From Karstenula rhodostoma CBS 690.94 (Eukaryota; Ascomycota; Dothideomycetes; Pleosporales; Didymosphaeriaceae), in the NCBI GenBank assembly GCA_010093485.1, contig MU001498.1, positions 1,977,843 to 2,013,694 of the forward strand: DNA of 35,852 nucleotides. Direction: 5' to 3'. Below are positions 1 through 12,700 of the stretch, one piece after another. The position numbers were made by a program, and so were the translations under genes. The notes under the pieces were generated by a model, which was not told the DNA's origin, made no database searches, and saw only the letters and a list, made by a program, of their open reading frames with translations. Numbering within the stretch: the first letter of the stretch is position 1; every line of letters starts with the position of its first letter.

Positions 1-649
1 TTAATAGCTACTATAACCTAGGTTAAATTTATAGGGTATTTGGTAGGGTAATTCTAAAGTAAAAAAAAATTATTTTAGGCTATTTTACTTCTATTTATAC
101 GAAACCTAAGCAGGCTATATAATCTAATAGTATATAATACTATCTAGGAATATTTCTTAATAGCTCCTATAAACTAGGTTAAAAAATATTATACTACTAT
201 TAGCCTTAATTAGGAGCGCTTTAGGGAAAATAAATAGATTCTAGTTAATATAACCTAGATTATTAAGCTTATTACTAAGATCCCCATTATAACCTAACCA
301 AGATAATTAGATTAAGTATATAGTATATTATACTATTAGAATAGTTAAGCCATATTTCCTAATATACCTCTACTAGCTAAGTAATACCCTAGACCTCTAA
401 TAGTATAATAGTTACCTAAGGGGAAAATAGGTAACCTACTATATCTAAATATATATTTAAGTTTAGTATTATTAGATTAGTATACTTACTAGATTTATCT
501 AAAAAATAGGATATTAAGCCTATAATCTAACCTATAAATTATCTATATCTACTCTAGTCTATACCTATAATAATACTACTATATTATCTCCCCTATTAAT
601 ATTATTATCCCTATATCTTATTATTATTACTATTATTATTATACTACTT
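1..649. other. RIP-eroded AT-rich DNA, no gene recognised
   Basis: Bases 1-240 contain only one CA and one TG, while TA is very frequent, as expected after CpA to TpA mutation on both strands. I see no sustained reading frame, repeat array or RNA gene in this stretch. It is probably the remains of an older repeat whose identity is lost. Confidence 0.6.
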
Positions 650-2230
650 ATCTATAAACCCTATACTATATCCTTCTAAATTTACTTCTATACCCTAACT
701 ATATACTACCTTACTACTACTTTTCTAGCTATTATATATAGTTAGTGTCTATACTTATAAAATTAGTAGAAAAATCTATAAAAAAAAGTTAATAAAGTTT
801 ATTTTATCCCTATCTCTAAGCTCTAATAAGAATATAAAATTAAAAGATATCTATATCTATTCTATATATACTAGGAATAGTATTTCTATTTTTTATAATA
901 ATACTATAATATCTTTATTATAATCCCTTATAAGCTTAGTCTATTAACTAACTAACTTCTATATTAATTACTTCTTAATCTACTTATTAGATATATATCC
1001 CCTAGGTATTAAGGTAAAGATACTAATTAAACTAAATATTATTTTAATTATATTCTACTTTACTCCCTAATTTAATATATCTCTAAATATCCTCTATATA
1101 TTCTTATTATAACTCTTATTAGGTATTCTCCTAAGGTCCTTAGTAAAGGTAATTTTAAATAGTACCTCCTTTATAATATCTCTATAGTTCCTCCTATATA
1201 CCCTAGTCCCTTACTTCTAACTATAAAATCTTTTCACTAATCTAATAAAGCACTTATATAACCAATCTAGTATCTACTATTAGTATATAAACTTAGTAAT
1301 ACTATTTACCTATATCTTCTATATATTAAAAAACTAGAATTAAAAATTAAATACCTTATTATCTAATAGAATACCCTACTATTACCTTTTATTAGTACTA
1401 TCTATTAGAGTGCTAGGGGATATATTCTAGTAGTAGGATAAAGCTAATATAGAATCTAATACCCTACTTTAAAATAAGGTACCCTTATTTACTAGAACTT
1501 TAAATAACTTCCTTTTATAGTAATATTATTATACCTATATAAGTCTAATTATCTACTACTTATAGAAAATATCTATAGACCTAACTACTATACCCCTACT
1601 AATAAACTTAGTAACTATATTAATCCTAATACTAGGCTATTTATAGTAATAGGACCTATACTAATATTTTTTATTTAATTTACTATTAGGTACCTCTATA
1701 TACTCCCAGTCCTATAAGTTTATAATAGTATTAATTAGGCTATAATTTAAATTATTAACTAGTACCTCGTTTATAGCTAGTATATCTTTTCTAGTAGTAT
1801 ACTTCCTCTTCCTCTATAGTATTATAGAGTATTTCTTAACTACCTTAAGCTATTATTTTTATTATTATTAGCTAAGCTTATCTCCTTCCTATCCCCCCTC
1901 CTCCTTAAATTACTTACTACTATTACCTTTTTATATCTACCTACCTCCTAGCCTAGCTATATCTTTATTCTATTAATCTAGATTTTAATATATTATATTA
2001 ACTATCTTCCTTATCTTAGCTTTAGGAATATTAGTAATTATCTAATATAGCGCGTCCTCTAGTATTTATATAACTAATACGCTTATCTAGCTAAAGCTAC
2101 CCTCCTCTATAGTATACACGTATAAATATATATTCTAGATCCTATTATATACTACCAGTATAATATTATATTTATTACTTAGCTCCCTATCTACTATTTC
2201 TACTAGCTATAGCTATAAGAGGCTAGTAAG
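650..2230 (-). pseudogene. Unidentified RIP-eroded reading frame
   Basis: The reverse strand gives a long translation, broken only by codons that could be RIP-damaged Gln or Trp, from about 1835 down to about 650. It includes short strings such as RKDILAINEVLVN and LDWLYKCFIRLVK. A second block in another frame (about 2225-1940) includes ILEDALYQIITNIPKAK. A frame change or intron would be needed near 1.85-1.95 kb. The length and the lack of other stops suggest a real former gene, but I recognise no family motif. Transposase and subtelomeric hypothetical protein are both possible. Confidence 0.35.
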
Positions 2231-2760
2231 GGTATAGGAAAAAACTATAATAGTAGTTAGGTTTAGAAAATAGTTATAGTCACGGTTAGAAGTATAAAAA
2301 AAAGGTAGTAAAGAAGGAAAAATATAAGCTTCTAGAGGAAAGGAAAGGCTAGTCCCTAAACTATATAGAATCGCTAAGCTAATTTTAATCCTATAGCTAG
2401 ATCTAAATCTCCCTTAATATAACTACCCCCCTAACCTAACTATAATTTCTAGAATATTTTCTATTAACCTTAAAATCTCTATTAATCCTTATCTTTCTCT
2501 ATTATTATAAGTATTAACTATTCTATACTATATAAAACCTTATCTATATTAATATAAAATATAGTCTTATTATTTATATATACTACTACTATTATATTCT
2601 CCTATTAGATATTAAATTATACTTTAGGTCTAAGACCTATAAGGATATATCTATTTAGTAATATAGAGAGGTATAGAAACTTATAAATAATAAATATATA
2701 TAGCTCTACTTATTATAAAATAATATAATCTAGTTAATTATTTTATCTACTATTCCTCCT
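2231..2760. promoter_or_regulatory. Upstream region of the left TLH relic
   Basis: This 530-bp intergenic stretch lies between the minus-strand relic and the ATG at 2761. It has a purine-rich patch (about 2270-2350) followed by AT-rich sequence. If both neighbours were genes they were divergently transcribed from here. I see no specific promoter motif that survives the mutation. Confidence 0.25.
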
Positions 2761-5700
2761 ATGGCTATTAGCAGTATAGTACTACTAATACTAGGTTTTA
2801 AATATAATACCTATAGAATAATATTTAGGGGGGAGATAGTAAATATAACTAAGAATATAAAAAACTACCTCTATATAATATATAGGGTTAGGAGTTATAA
2901 TTTTAGTATAAATACTTATACTACTACTACTAATATATAGATAACCTATTATTAGGCCACGTTCTTATAATATCTCTAACTAAATAGGTAAGAATTATAG
3001 TACTTTAAAGTATAGTACCCTATACCTTAACCCTATATATCTCCCTTAGTAGTAAATACTAAAGATAAAGAGGAAGGCTAGTTTATAAAAGTAGATATAG
3101 AGGTAGATATAAAAAAAAAAGGAGAAAGCTAATATATATTATATACTATAGCTACTATCTACTATACTATAGTAGATTAGTTTATATTATAAATTAATTA
3201 AGTATAAAAGAAACTAGATAAGGATATTATTTACTAGTATAGTAAGGTACTATCTACTACTAAATATATTATAAACCCCTTCCTTAAATATATAAAATTC
3301 TATAAAGTTATTAGTAATATAGAATAGGATATAGTATAAAACTATATATATCTAGCTATTTAAATATATCTAAGACTTACTCTTTTATAGAGTACTATAA
3401 AGAGTATATTTTAGGTTTAGTAGAATATAGTTATATATAGTACCTCCTACTAGGCCTATATATAGGTTATATAGGAATATCTAAATTATATACCTATAAT
3501 ACCCCTTATATACTACTAAGACTTTTTAGACTATTACTATAATATAATATTATCTATATTTACCTTTTTCTACTAAGTATTTAAGGTAGATCTAAACTAC
3601 CTACTAATACTAAAGATATTAGAAATAGTAAAAAGGGTATAGAAGAGTATCTATATATATTTAGTAGAAATAGATAGCCCTATTACTATAACCCTAGCCA
3701 TAGCCTATAATTACTAGACTCTAACTCCCTTAAAATAGGTATACTATAAGTTCTAGCTAGCGCTTATATAGTAGACTACTAGTAGGAGTAACTTTAATCT
3801 AGCTATTATAATAGTAATTATATTTATTACCCTAGACCTATAGAAGTCTAGCTTTAAGTAGGTATATAACTTTACTATAAATATATCTATACTAAAGAAA
3901 TACTACTATTTTATAGTATATTAGCACTTTTAGAAGATAATTATAACGCGGCTAGAAGAGGGAGATAAAGAGGAGGAAGAGGGAGATAAAAAGGAAAAAG
4001 AGAGAGATAAAAAAGAGAAAGAGAGAAATAAAAAAAAGGAAGAGAGAAATAAAAAGGAGGATATAGAAGCTACTATAGTAGTCTTAGCTATAAATAATAA
4101 GGTAGATAATACTAGTTTAATAGTAGAAGAGACTATACTATTTAGTAATACCTCTACTACTAATATAAAGGTACTAGTTAATAAGGAAAATATTCTAACT
4201 ACCTTATAGAACTATAGCCAAAAGGCTAACTAGAAGCTAAGGGACTTTACCTATATTTACTTTAATACTAAGTTCTATACCTCTATATTCTAGCTTATTA
4301 CTATAGGGTATTACCTTAGTACCTTCTAGTATAGGGATATAGTATAGAGCTTTATATAGTAGAATAGTAATAATATTATTATCTATAGTATTAAAATATT
4401 ATTTAAGGAGTATAAGGATATAGTATAGATATTAGTCTAAAAGGTAAAGGTATTATTTATTAATATTACTAACTATAGTAGTATCGCGTCCCTACTACTA
4501 ATCCCCTAGGATAAAATACTATATAACCTAGATATCTAAGATAAGAGTTACTCCCCTTTTAAGCCAAATAGCCTATCTCTTAATAAGTAGTAAGACTATA
4601 TAATTAAATAGGTCTTTACTACTATTAATACTAGTAAAGTAAAAATAATACCTAGTAATCTAGATAACTATATTAGTATAAATAAGTATAGTATAAAGAT
4701 AGGTACTCCTCTAATACCTATTATCTCTTTTTCCCCTAACTCGCTTATTATAAATATAAGCCTTCCTTAATACTATCTTTCTATTTATCTACTTTACTAG
4801 TAGGTAGCCTATATACCTAATAGAGCTACTAAGTATTATATATAAAAACTTATCTATTAATAATATTAATAACCTATTCCTATTTCTAGGCCTTATTATA
4901 GTTATACCCTACTACTATAAGGATTATAATAAAGATAAAACCATCTATATAGTATACTATTACCTTCTATAATATATTAGCTTCCTCCTTATCTAGTATA
5001 TATAGCTTATCTACCTATTCTACTAGCTTATTACTATAACTATACCTACTAATAGTCTAGTAGTATTATACTACTATTATATATATAGCTATTATCTCTA
5101 GAGTAATAAAATAGGGTATAGGTAGAAGGATAATTAGTAATTTACTATACTCCTTAACTATATAATATAATAGATTATAGGGCTAAATATTAATATATTA
5201 ATACTCTAGTATCTAATAATTACCTTTTAATATTAGTAGAATAAAGAGGTATCTTTATCCTATAGTATAAAGGTACTAATAGAAGAATAGGTAGAGATAG
5301 CCTAGGAAGAGGAGTATAAGGAAGACTATAAAGTATAGGTAAGGTATATACCTATTACTATAATAGTAGTATATACTCAAGAGATATAATATATCTTTAT
5401 ATAAATATTTAGCTATAGTTAACCTAATACTTATATATACGTCTTCTATAAGTAGTATAGCTACCTCGACTTTAATATAAGTAACTTTAATATATAAGGG
5501 AATACTAGAGAGAAAGAAGAAAAAGGTAGTAGTAGTAGTAGTAATATAGACTGGCTAGTAGAATATATTACCTTATATAGTTTAGTAAATATATATAAGC
5601 TATTTAGTAATAATACTCCTAAGGACTAGGTACTATAGCTAGGGAGTAAATAAATACTAGCCTTACTATTTAAGAGGGTTAGTATAGTAGCCTATATTAT

Positions 5701-7700
5701 ACCTACTAGTACTAGTAAAATAAATAAATACCTATTACCTACTACTATTCTAGAAAATAACTATAGATAAACTATAGTTATTACCCTACTTATTACTATA
5801 TAGAATAATATTATAAGTAAATATTATAAACTAAAGATCTATATTAGTATATTTAAAATAAAGTAGTTCTATAAATCTATATATATTATTATTACTATAT
5901 CTAAATATATTAATATAGATACCTTTAAGGACTTTATATACTAGTAGTATATAAATAGTAAGCTAGAGTATCTAGTACTAAATAAGTACTACTATATCCT
6001 ATTTTCTAACTATTAGTATTATAAAGATTTACTTAACCTCTATACCCTAAACTAATTCGGTATACTAATATTTCTACTCTTAGTTACTATCCTATTTAAC
6101 TAGTAAGTATAGATATATAGTATACTAGTACTTAATAAGTATATAGAGGTTATATAGAAGCCTACTACCTACTCTAATCTATCCTATTAAGCTATTAAGC
6201 TAATAGAGAAATAGGCTATAATATTAATAATAGTATTCTATATCTAGTATAAGCTATAGTAGTACTATAAAATTATTATTTTTATTAGTAGTTATATAGC
6301 CTATAAGGACCTCTATACTAATATAGATAAATATAAAAAGTTATTTATATACTATAGAAAAATAATAGCTAAGGAGAAGGAGGTAGTATAGAATATATTT
6401 AATAAATATAAGAAAGGTATTATCTTTATTATAAATATACTTATTACTAGGGCTAACCTTATTAATATAGATATAGTTATCTATTTTAGGGTATCTAATA
6501 ATAGTATTAACTAGGGATAGGAGTCTAGATAGGTAGGATATAGTAGGAAGCCAGTTATTACCTATATTATATATAGTAATAGTATATATACCTATATAGG
6601 TAAGCTTAATAGCTATATAAGGCGGGTTATAAATAAAATAATACTTCTAGATTCTAATAGACCTATCTATATCTATATTATATTTAACTAATACTTTAAT
6701 AGGTAAATAAACTATACTATATATAAATTTAGAGAGTCCCTATATAACTTCTATATTCCCTCTATCCTAAATACCCTATTATATAGGTTTAGGGCCAATA
6801 TACCTAATATATCCTTATTAGTCTAGGCGTTAATACTAACCTTTCTTTTAATATATACCCCCTTACCTATATAAGCTATAACTCCTTTATAAACTATATC
6901 CTTCTTTATATTAATACCTTTATTTACTTCTATTCTATTATTAGTATACGTGTATATAGCCTCTATTACTACCTCTTCTATCCTAAATAAATATAATAGT
7001 CTACTCTATAATAAGTATATATAAAAACCTTTCCCTTTCCTCCCCTCCTTATATTATAGTACTACTAATATAGTAAATAAAACCTAGTTCTCCTTCTCTA
7101 GTACTTACCCCTACTAATATAAGGATAAAGGTAGTATATATAACTTAAGAGTATAAGGATATATATAATAGGGTAATCTAATATATCTATAATATAGAAG
7201 AAATACTTAAATAGATCTATTATATAGTCTACTACTAATATATAGATTTCTACTCTATATATTTTATAGTAGGCTAACCCTTTAACTATACTAAAGGATT
7301 CTATAGAGGCCTATTATAGGGTAACTATACCTACTTACTATATAACTAGATAGATAATAAAGCCCTACTATATTATTACTATCTATACCTACTTCTACTA
7401 TATCTATATAATTACTAGTAAGATAAAGATAGTATATTTCTTAATAAATAAAATAACTATACTATATATTAATATTAATATATACTATAGAACCTCTAGA
7501 TAGTACTCTAGATAGTATATAGCCCTACTAAGATACTATAACTAGAATATATATTCCTGGCCAGTTATAATAGATTAAAGATAGTAGACTTTATTATATA
7601 CTTTTTATAACTTATATCTCTATATTTCTATAATTATATTAGTTAGATACTATTAGACCTACTATAGTTTTATAAGACCTACTTCCTACTAGACTTATAG
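2761..7700 (+). pseudogene. Telomere-linked RecQ-like DNA helicase relic (left TLH)
   Basis: RIP-killed member of the fungal subtelomeric RecQ helicase family (TLH), 3'-5' DNA helicases carried next to telomeres. A surviving ATG at 2761 opens one frame that runs for about 2.4 kb with only TAA/TAG interruptions. This N-terminal part contains a Glu/Lys/Asp-rich tract (3945-4070). The helicase core lies at about 5630-6560 in another frame, so an intron or frameshift is needed near 5.2-5.4 kb. Core motifs in order: Walker A remnant PTSTSK (5702) for PTGTGK; ITLLITI for a PLITL block; LNKYYYIL for LDECHYIL (motif II); a LLVTILF block for LTATLP (motif III); ITRANLINIDIVIYF for the motif V region; and INQGQESRQVGYSRKP for the Q-ESGR-GR motif VI. 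The C-terminal limit is uncertain. The same strand and family recur at 23.5-28.4 kb. Family placement is mine from motifs; RecQ identity is firm, TLH assignment likely from position. Confidence 0.72.
3945..4072 (+). repeat. Purine-only degenerate repeat coding for an E/K/D-rich tract
   Basis: A run of about 125 bases, nearly all A and G, made of degenerate units related to gagggagataaagaggagg. In the frame of the upstream ATG it encodes a highly charged Glu/Lys/Asp/Arg segment (for example EEGDKEEEEGDKKEKE). The coding strand has almost no C, so CpA and its complement TpG are absent. The tract could not be a RIP target, which explains its good preservation. Such charged linkers often separate domains in nuclear proteins. 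Confidence 0.7.
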
Positions 7701-7739
7701 TAATAGCTACTAGTAGTAGAAGAGTAAAGATAGGTATAT

Positions 7740-8450
7740 AAGTTTAAGGTAAAAAGAGGTAGGGGCCTAACTTAATTAAGGTTAAAGCTAGGTAGTAGTA
7801 TATTTTAAATCTATAGTAATACTAAAATATCTACTTATAGACCCCCTCTTATATATAGTATATATCTCTATATATACTAGTAAAAAAAAATAATTTAAGC
7901 TATTAAAAGCCTATTTATATAAAATACTACCTAGGTATAAAATTCTATATATAACCTTAGGACTAAGTAATACTCTATATAAAAGGCCTTTTATTAGTAA
8001 GGGTATATTACCTCTATTATTAGGGTTAGTATCTCTTTCTTATTAGAGAGTAGTTAACCTTTAGTAGATAATAAATAAGGTCGTGTATATACTATTAAAT
8101 ACTCTAAGTACTAAAGGAAAAAAGCTAATAGTAAGTTAGGTTAAAGTTATAAAGGGCTTTTAATACTTTAGAATTTTTAATTAAGTAGTAAGTAGGGAGT
8201 ATAGATAGTATTTAATAGAGATAATATAAATTTTATATAGTATAATAGAGTATTTTATAGCTAAGTCTAGTAGTAGTTTTACCTAAGAAATAGATAACTC
8301 TTTTTTAGGGGTTTTTTTAATTAGTAGTAGTAATAATCTATATACTTTCTATTATCTATTAGGATATTTATACTTTTACTCTATATACTAAAGTTATTTA
8401 TAAACTAGTAGTTTTCTAGTTAGCTTATTATAATAGATATTACTACTAGT
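7740..8450 (+). pseudogene. Unidentified RIP-eroded reading frame after the left TLH
   Basis: From about 7790 a new frame opens and stays readable, apart from RIP-type stops, to about 8330 and possibly 8450. It contains strings such as YITLGLSNTLYKRPFISK and VSREYRQYLIEII (Q standing for TAG). It is in a different frame from the helicase core upstream. It could be the TLH C-terminus after an intron or a separate small gene. I do not recognise the family. Confidence 0.35.
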
Positions 8451-8914
8451 TTAATAATATAGTACTACTAATTAAAAATATAAACCCTTTCTATCTTAAC
8501 TATAAATAGAGTAAATATAATATAAAAATATACTAAATCTTAGGGGTAATAGAGCTTATATTAGACTCGTAGTAATTATTTTAATAATTATAGAGTAATA
8601 AAAATATAGGAAAAAATAATATAAATTCTAGGTCTAAATAATTACTTAGAATAGATTTATAATATAGTATTCCCTTATATAATATATTATATATATATTA
8701 ACTAGACTCTATTAATATAATATATAAGCTAGTATAAATATATCTTTATTCTTACTATCCTTACTCTCTTTATTATATTTTAAATACTATAGCCCTTAAT
8801 TTTTATTAAGATTCTAAACGAGCGACCCTTACTTCTCTAGTTTTAAAAATTAAAGGGATTAAAGGTGTTCCCTATTATAAAGTATTATAATTTCCTATTT
8901 TTACCTCCCCTTAG
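8451..8914. other. AT-rich spacer without a recognised feature
   Basis: Between the preceding relic frame and the left minisatellite array I see no sustained frame. A small GC-richer patch near 8815-8890 (containing cgagcgaccctta and ggtgttccc) has kept two CG and one TG. It may mark the outer end of the repeat-bounded unit that begins here. Confidence 0.3.
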
Positions 8915-9110
8915 TTTATAAAATCTACTAGTATTTAATAGTACTATCTATAATATTATTTTAGTCTATAGAGTTTATTAGTACTTAACTAGACTTTTTA
9001 TTAGCTTACCTTAGTTTATAGAATCTACTATTATTTAATTCTACTATAATTTAGTATAAATTTCTATTAACTCGTCTTAGTATATAGAATTTACTATAAT
9101 TTTATAGAAT
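8915..9110 (+). repeat. Left array of ~50-bp repeats (inverted partner at 17150-17395)
   Basis: Four degenerate copies of a unit close to cttagtttatagaatctact followed by agtatttaatagtactttctattagctcgt. The same unit occurs as its reverse complement at 17150-17395, and one further plus-strand copy lies near 16800-16855. After removal of the Copia insertion the two arrays would lie roughly 840 bp apart in inverted orientation. This could be the sub-terminal repeats of an older DNA transposon or a foldback element. Confidence 0.75.
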
Positions 9111-9272
9111 ACTATATTTTACCTCTAGGATTAAAACCTTTAAGTCTCTAGAGATTTATAGTACCTAGTACTTATTACTTTATATAGGCCTCTATTACTT
9201 ATATCGCTCCTTTCTTAGATTTATTATCTAGAATACCTTAATATTATTATTTCTAGCCATAGTCTCTAATCT

Positions 9273-9277
9273 AGACT
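9273..9277. repeat. Target-site duplication, left copy (AGACT)
   Basis: Five bases directly before the left LTR, identical to 16483-16487 directly after the right LTR. Five-base duplications are usual for Copia integrases. The match fixes the element ends to the base. Confidence 0.92.
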
Positions 9278-9483
9278 TATTAAGAATATAAATAATACTT
9301 AGCAATATTAGGATTTATAGAGATCCGATTAGCTATAATAAGGGGTACCTTAACCCGAGTACTAAACTAATTTAGGATAAGTGTAGTATATAACTAGCCT
9401 TTCTAGTAATCTTTTCTTATATAGTAATCTAATTAATTCGCTCCCTAAATAAAGGGATATTTAAGCTCCTTTTCTCTACTATA
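9278..9483 (+). repeat. 5' LTR of the Copia element
   Basis: This 206-bp repeat aligns without gaps to 16277-16482 (offset 6999). It starts tattaagaat and ends ctactata, consistent with an original TG...CA. It retains CG in cccgagtac and aattcgctcc and is less mutated than the 3' copy in its first half, while the 3' copy is less mutated near the end. The tRNA primer-binding site should follow immediately (attataagcctggtac at 9484), but I cannot assign the tRNA. Confidence 0.93.
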
Positions 9484-9739
9484 ATTATAAGCCTGGTACT
9501 TAGAATATAGAATAATTCTCCCTACACGCTTTACTATTTAAATACGCCCTCTTAGGTTCTCCTATTATACTAAAAGCCTTCTTCTTTTAATAAAGCTATA
9601 AGTAATTTAACTATTCTAGTTACTTAGACCTAGCTTATTAATTAAACGAGCTGGCCTTATTAGTTTATAAGCTTATATTTTTAAGTAAACTCTAAAGGTA
9701 TCTAGTCTAAAATTAATCTAGATAGTCTAATAGTCCCCT

Positions 9740-12700
9740 TAATTAAGGATTATTACCCTATTTAACTAGTTATTCTAGAGGAACTATACTAACTAGTTAC
9801 TTTAGATAACCTTAAAGATTATAAGTAGGAGCTTAAATTATATAAGAAGGATAAGGAAAGCTATATTTTAAGGATTATAGAATATCGCATTATAGTCTCT
9901 AATTAGTAGATATACTATTTTAAGCTATAAAATCTCTAGAACTAGGTTTATACTACTATTTCCTAAGATCTCCTTACTCTAATAATAATTAATATAGTTA
10001 AAGATAATAAATCTACCTTATAATATCTACTTTATATACTAAAGAATAATCTAGCACCTACTAAAGGAGTAACTAAGAACCTTATTTAAGTATAGTATTA
10101 TACTTATCTTAATAAAGTAAAGAGTAGATAGTAGAACCTAGAGACCTAGTTTAAAAAATAGTAGCTCCTTTACTATAAAGCGATTATATATTTAGTTAAA
10201 GAAACTAAAGAAGCGCTTATAACCTATAATTTCCTTAAAGCTTTAGATAAGAAGATTACCCCTAAGTAGTCCCACTTAATTAAGTAATAAATCCTGCTTA
10301 ATAAGACGCTTAGAAGGCCCGTAATAATATTTTCTAAAATTGGAAAGGTATTTTTAGCACTAATCCAGGAATAATTACTCTACCCTAATTATAAAAGGAC
10401 TAGTATCTATATAATATTTAGTAGTTAGACTACTAAGTCTAGCGGGGAATTATCTAATAATATATAGAATAATAATTATTTTAACTACCCCTATAAGAAT
10501 ACCTAATATAAATAGTAATTAATTAAATACTAATACTTATAGATAGCTATTGTTAGTACTCTAATTAATAGATTCCAAGTATTTAACCTTTTTAATAAAG
10601 AGTAAAATAAGATTTTAAGTTATCTAAAGCTTCTATAATAGTTAAAGCTATAGACTAAGATTAAAAGCACTAATTAAAAAATAAGTAATAAGAAGTAGTT
10701 TATTATTAACTATTCTAGTAGTATTATAGCAGCTCTTATTAATCTAATCGACCTTCTAAGTAAAGTCTCTAAGAATAGAATCTATAATATAATATAGAAT
10801 CCTTATCTACTTTCTAAGAGTATAATTCTAAATAGTATAACTACTATTTATCTTATTAATAATTAGAACCTTCTAGTTATAGATTCTTTTAAGAAAGTGA
10901 CTATAGAAGACTAAGTTAAAGTAGAAACTTAAGCTCTACCTATCTTAGAAATAGGAAATTACCTAATTAAGAATATTCTTTATAGCAAGAATAGGAAATA
11001 ATTAGAGAATCTACTACTTAAAGATATAAAGGTAGTTAAGAACTTTTATATAAATATTATCTTAGAAGCTCGACTTAAGAAAGTTAGTATTTAGTATCTT
11101 AGCTTAGATAATACCCTAAGGATTAGAATAATTAAATAAAGCGTTATAATAGTAGACCTATAGTATAAGTATAACCTTATTTTTTTTAAATATAAGCCTA
11201 TATACTTTTATCCTACTATTATAAATATAATTTAACTATCTAAGCTATTAAGAGAAAATATCTCCCACTTAGATAGCGAAGAACTATAGTATAAGTAATT
11301 AGGATACCTTAGAAAAAAGGCTTTATAAGCTCTAGTTTCTAGTGTATATAGTATATTAATTAAAGGAATATAATAACGAGAATATAAGTATTATATAGTC
11401 GTATATATAAATAAGGTAATCTTGTAATAATTATATAAGTATTTACTATATCTATTCTACTATATTATATAGGACCTATTTAATATAGAGTAAGGGTAAA
11501 TACTTAAATCCTAGATTCTTATAATAAAGGAAGAATTTAGTAGGAAGTTCTATAATTTTAATCTATAAGGAAAGACGCTTTTAGAGATTCTATAATTAAT
11601 AAAACACCTATCGACCTTTATAAAAAATAAGTACTAGCTCTAAATTATATAAATCTAGTAGGATAATAATATAGTAATACTCCTATAGCGAGGGATATTA
11701 TAATATAAGGAATAGATAATTAAAGAAGAAATTATAATTAACCCTTTACTACCTTATACGTATAAAACTAATAGTTCAGTAGAGTAAACTAGAAAAGAGC
11801 TAATTAAATAAATAATAAAGATAAGGTCTAGCGCGAATCTACTAATAAAGCTATAGCTAGAGATTATAGATATAGTAGTCTGGCTATATAATATAAGCCC
11901 GAGCGCGGTATATAGTTTCTAATTACTAAATAAAGTATTAGATAGCTAGTTCTAATAGTACTTTCAGTACTATAAGCTAGTAATTACACAATATATAATA
12001 GTAGATTTCTACCTAGACTAGAATAGAATTTACGCCTATAGATACCGAGTATATCCTCTAATAAAGGATCGCGAAGCTAGGTATAATAGAAGGGGATTTA
12101 AAATAAATCTAAGAACTTATATTGGATATTTAGTAGACTATTAAGCTTTTAATATCTATAGAATATAGGTTCCTATACTTAATTAAGTAATTATAACCAG
12201 GAATATTATATTTAATAAGATAATCTTCTACTAGGGAGTATATAAAGTTAAGCTCCTAAAGGTAGAAGCTTTAAGAATTATAAAAAGTATTTATAAGAAT
12301 AAGATTAATAATCTAAAAGATATATTTAATATAATTAATCTTACTTCTAGCTTAAATAAGCACGTAAGTACCGCGAGAATCGAGAATACTAAGTAACTAC
12401 TTAGGGGTAAAGGATTAGAGTAGATAGATTCTAAGGATAGCTAGCTAAGGAATTAGAAAGTAATAATACTAACTACTATATAAGCTATAGGTATGGCTAG
12501 CCAGTAGCTAGGAATCTATATAGGCTGAGATTTAAGTATAGGACTTATAACCCTAGATATAATACTATAGCTAGATATTATAGGGACTAATTAATATAAT
12601 TATAAGAATACTAGAAGCTACTAGAATTGGAATTTAATTAGAAGAGCTAGTGAACTAGAGCCTCGGGATAATACTTTTCTAGAGTAGGAGCTTTAAAACC

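Noticed and set aside
2761..2763. Intact start of a functional RecQ gene
   Set aside because: The ATG survives, but the frame has dozens of stops and its ATP-binding and DEAH residues are destroyed.
1..9000. Centromeric AT-rich array
   Set aside because: There is no regular centromeric repeat, the coding relics are readable, and the window is physically linked to a telomere.
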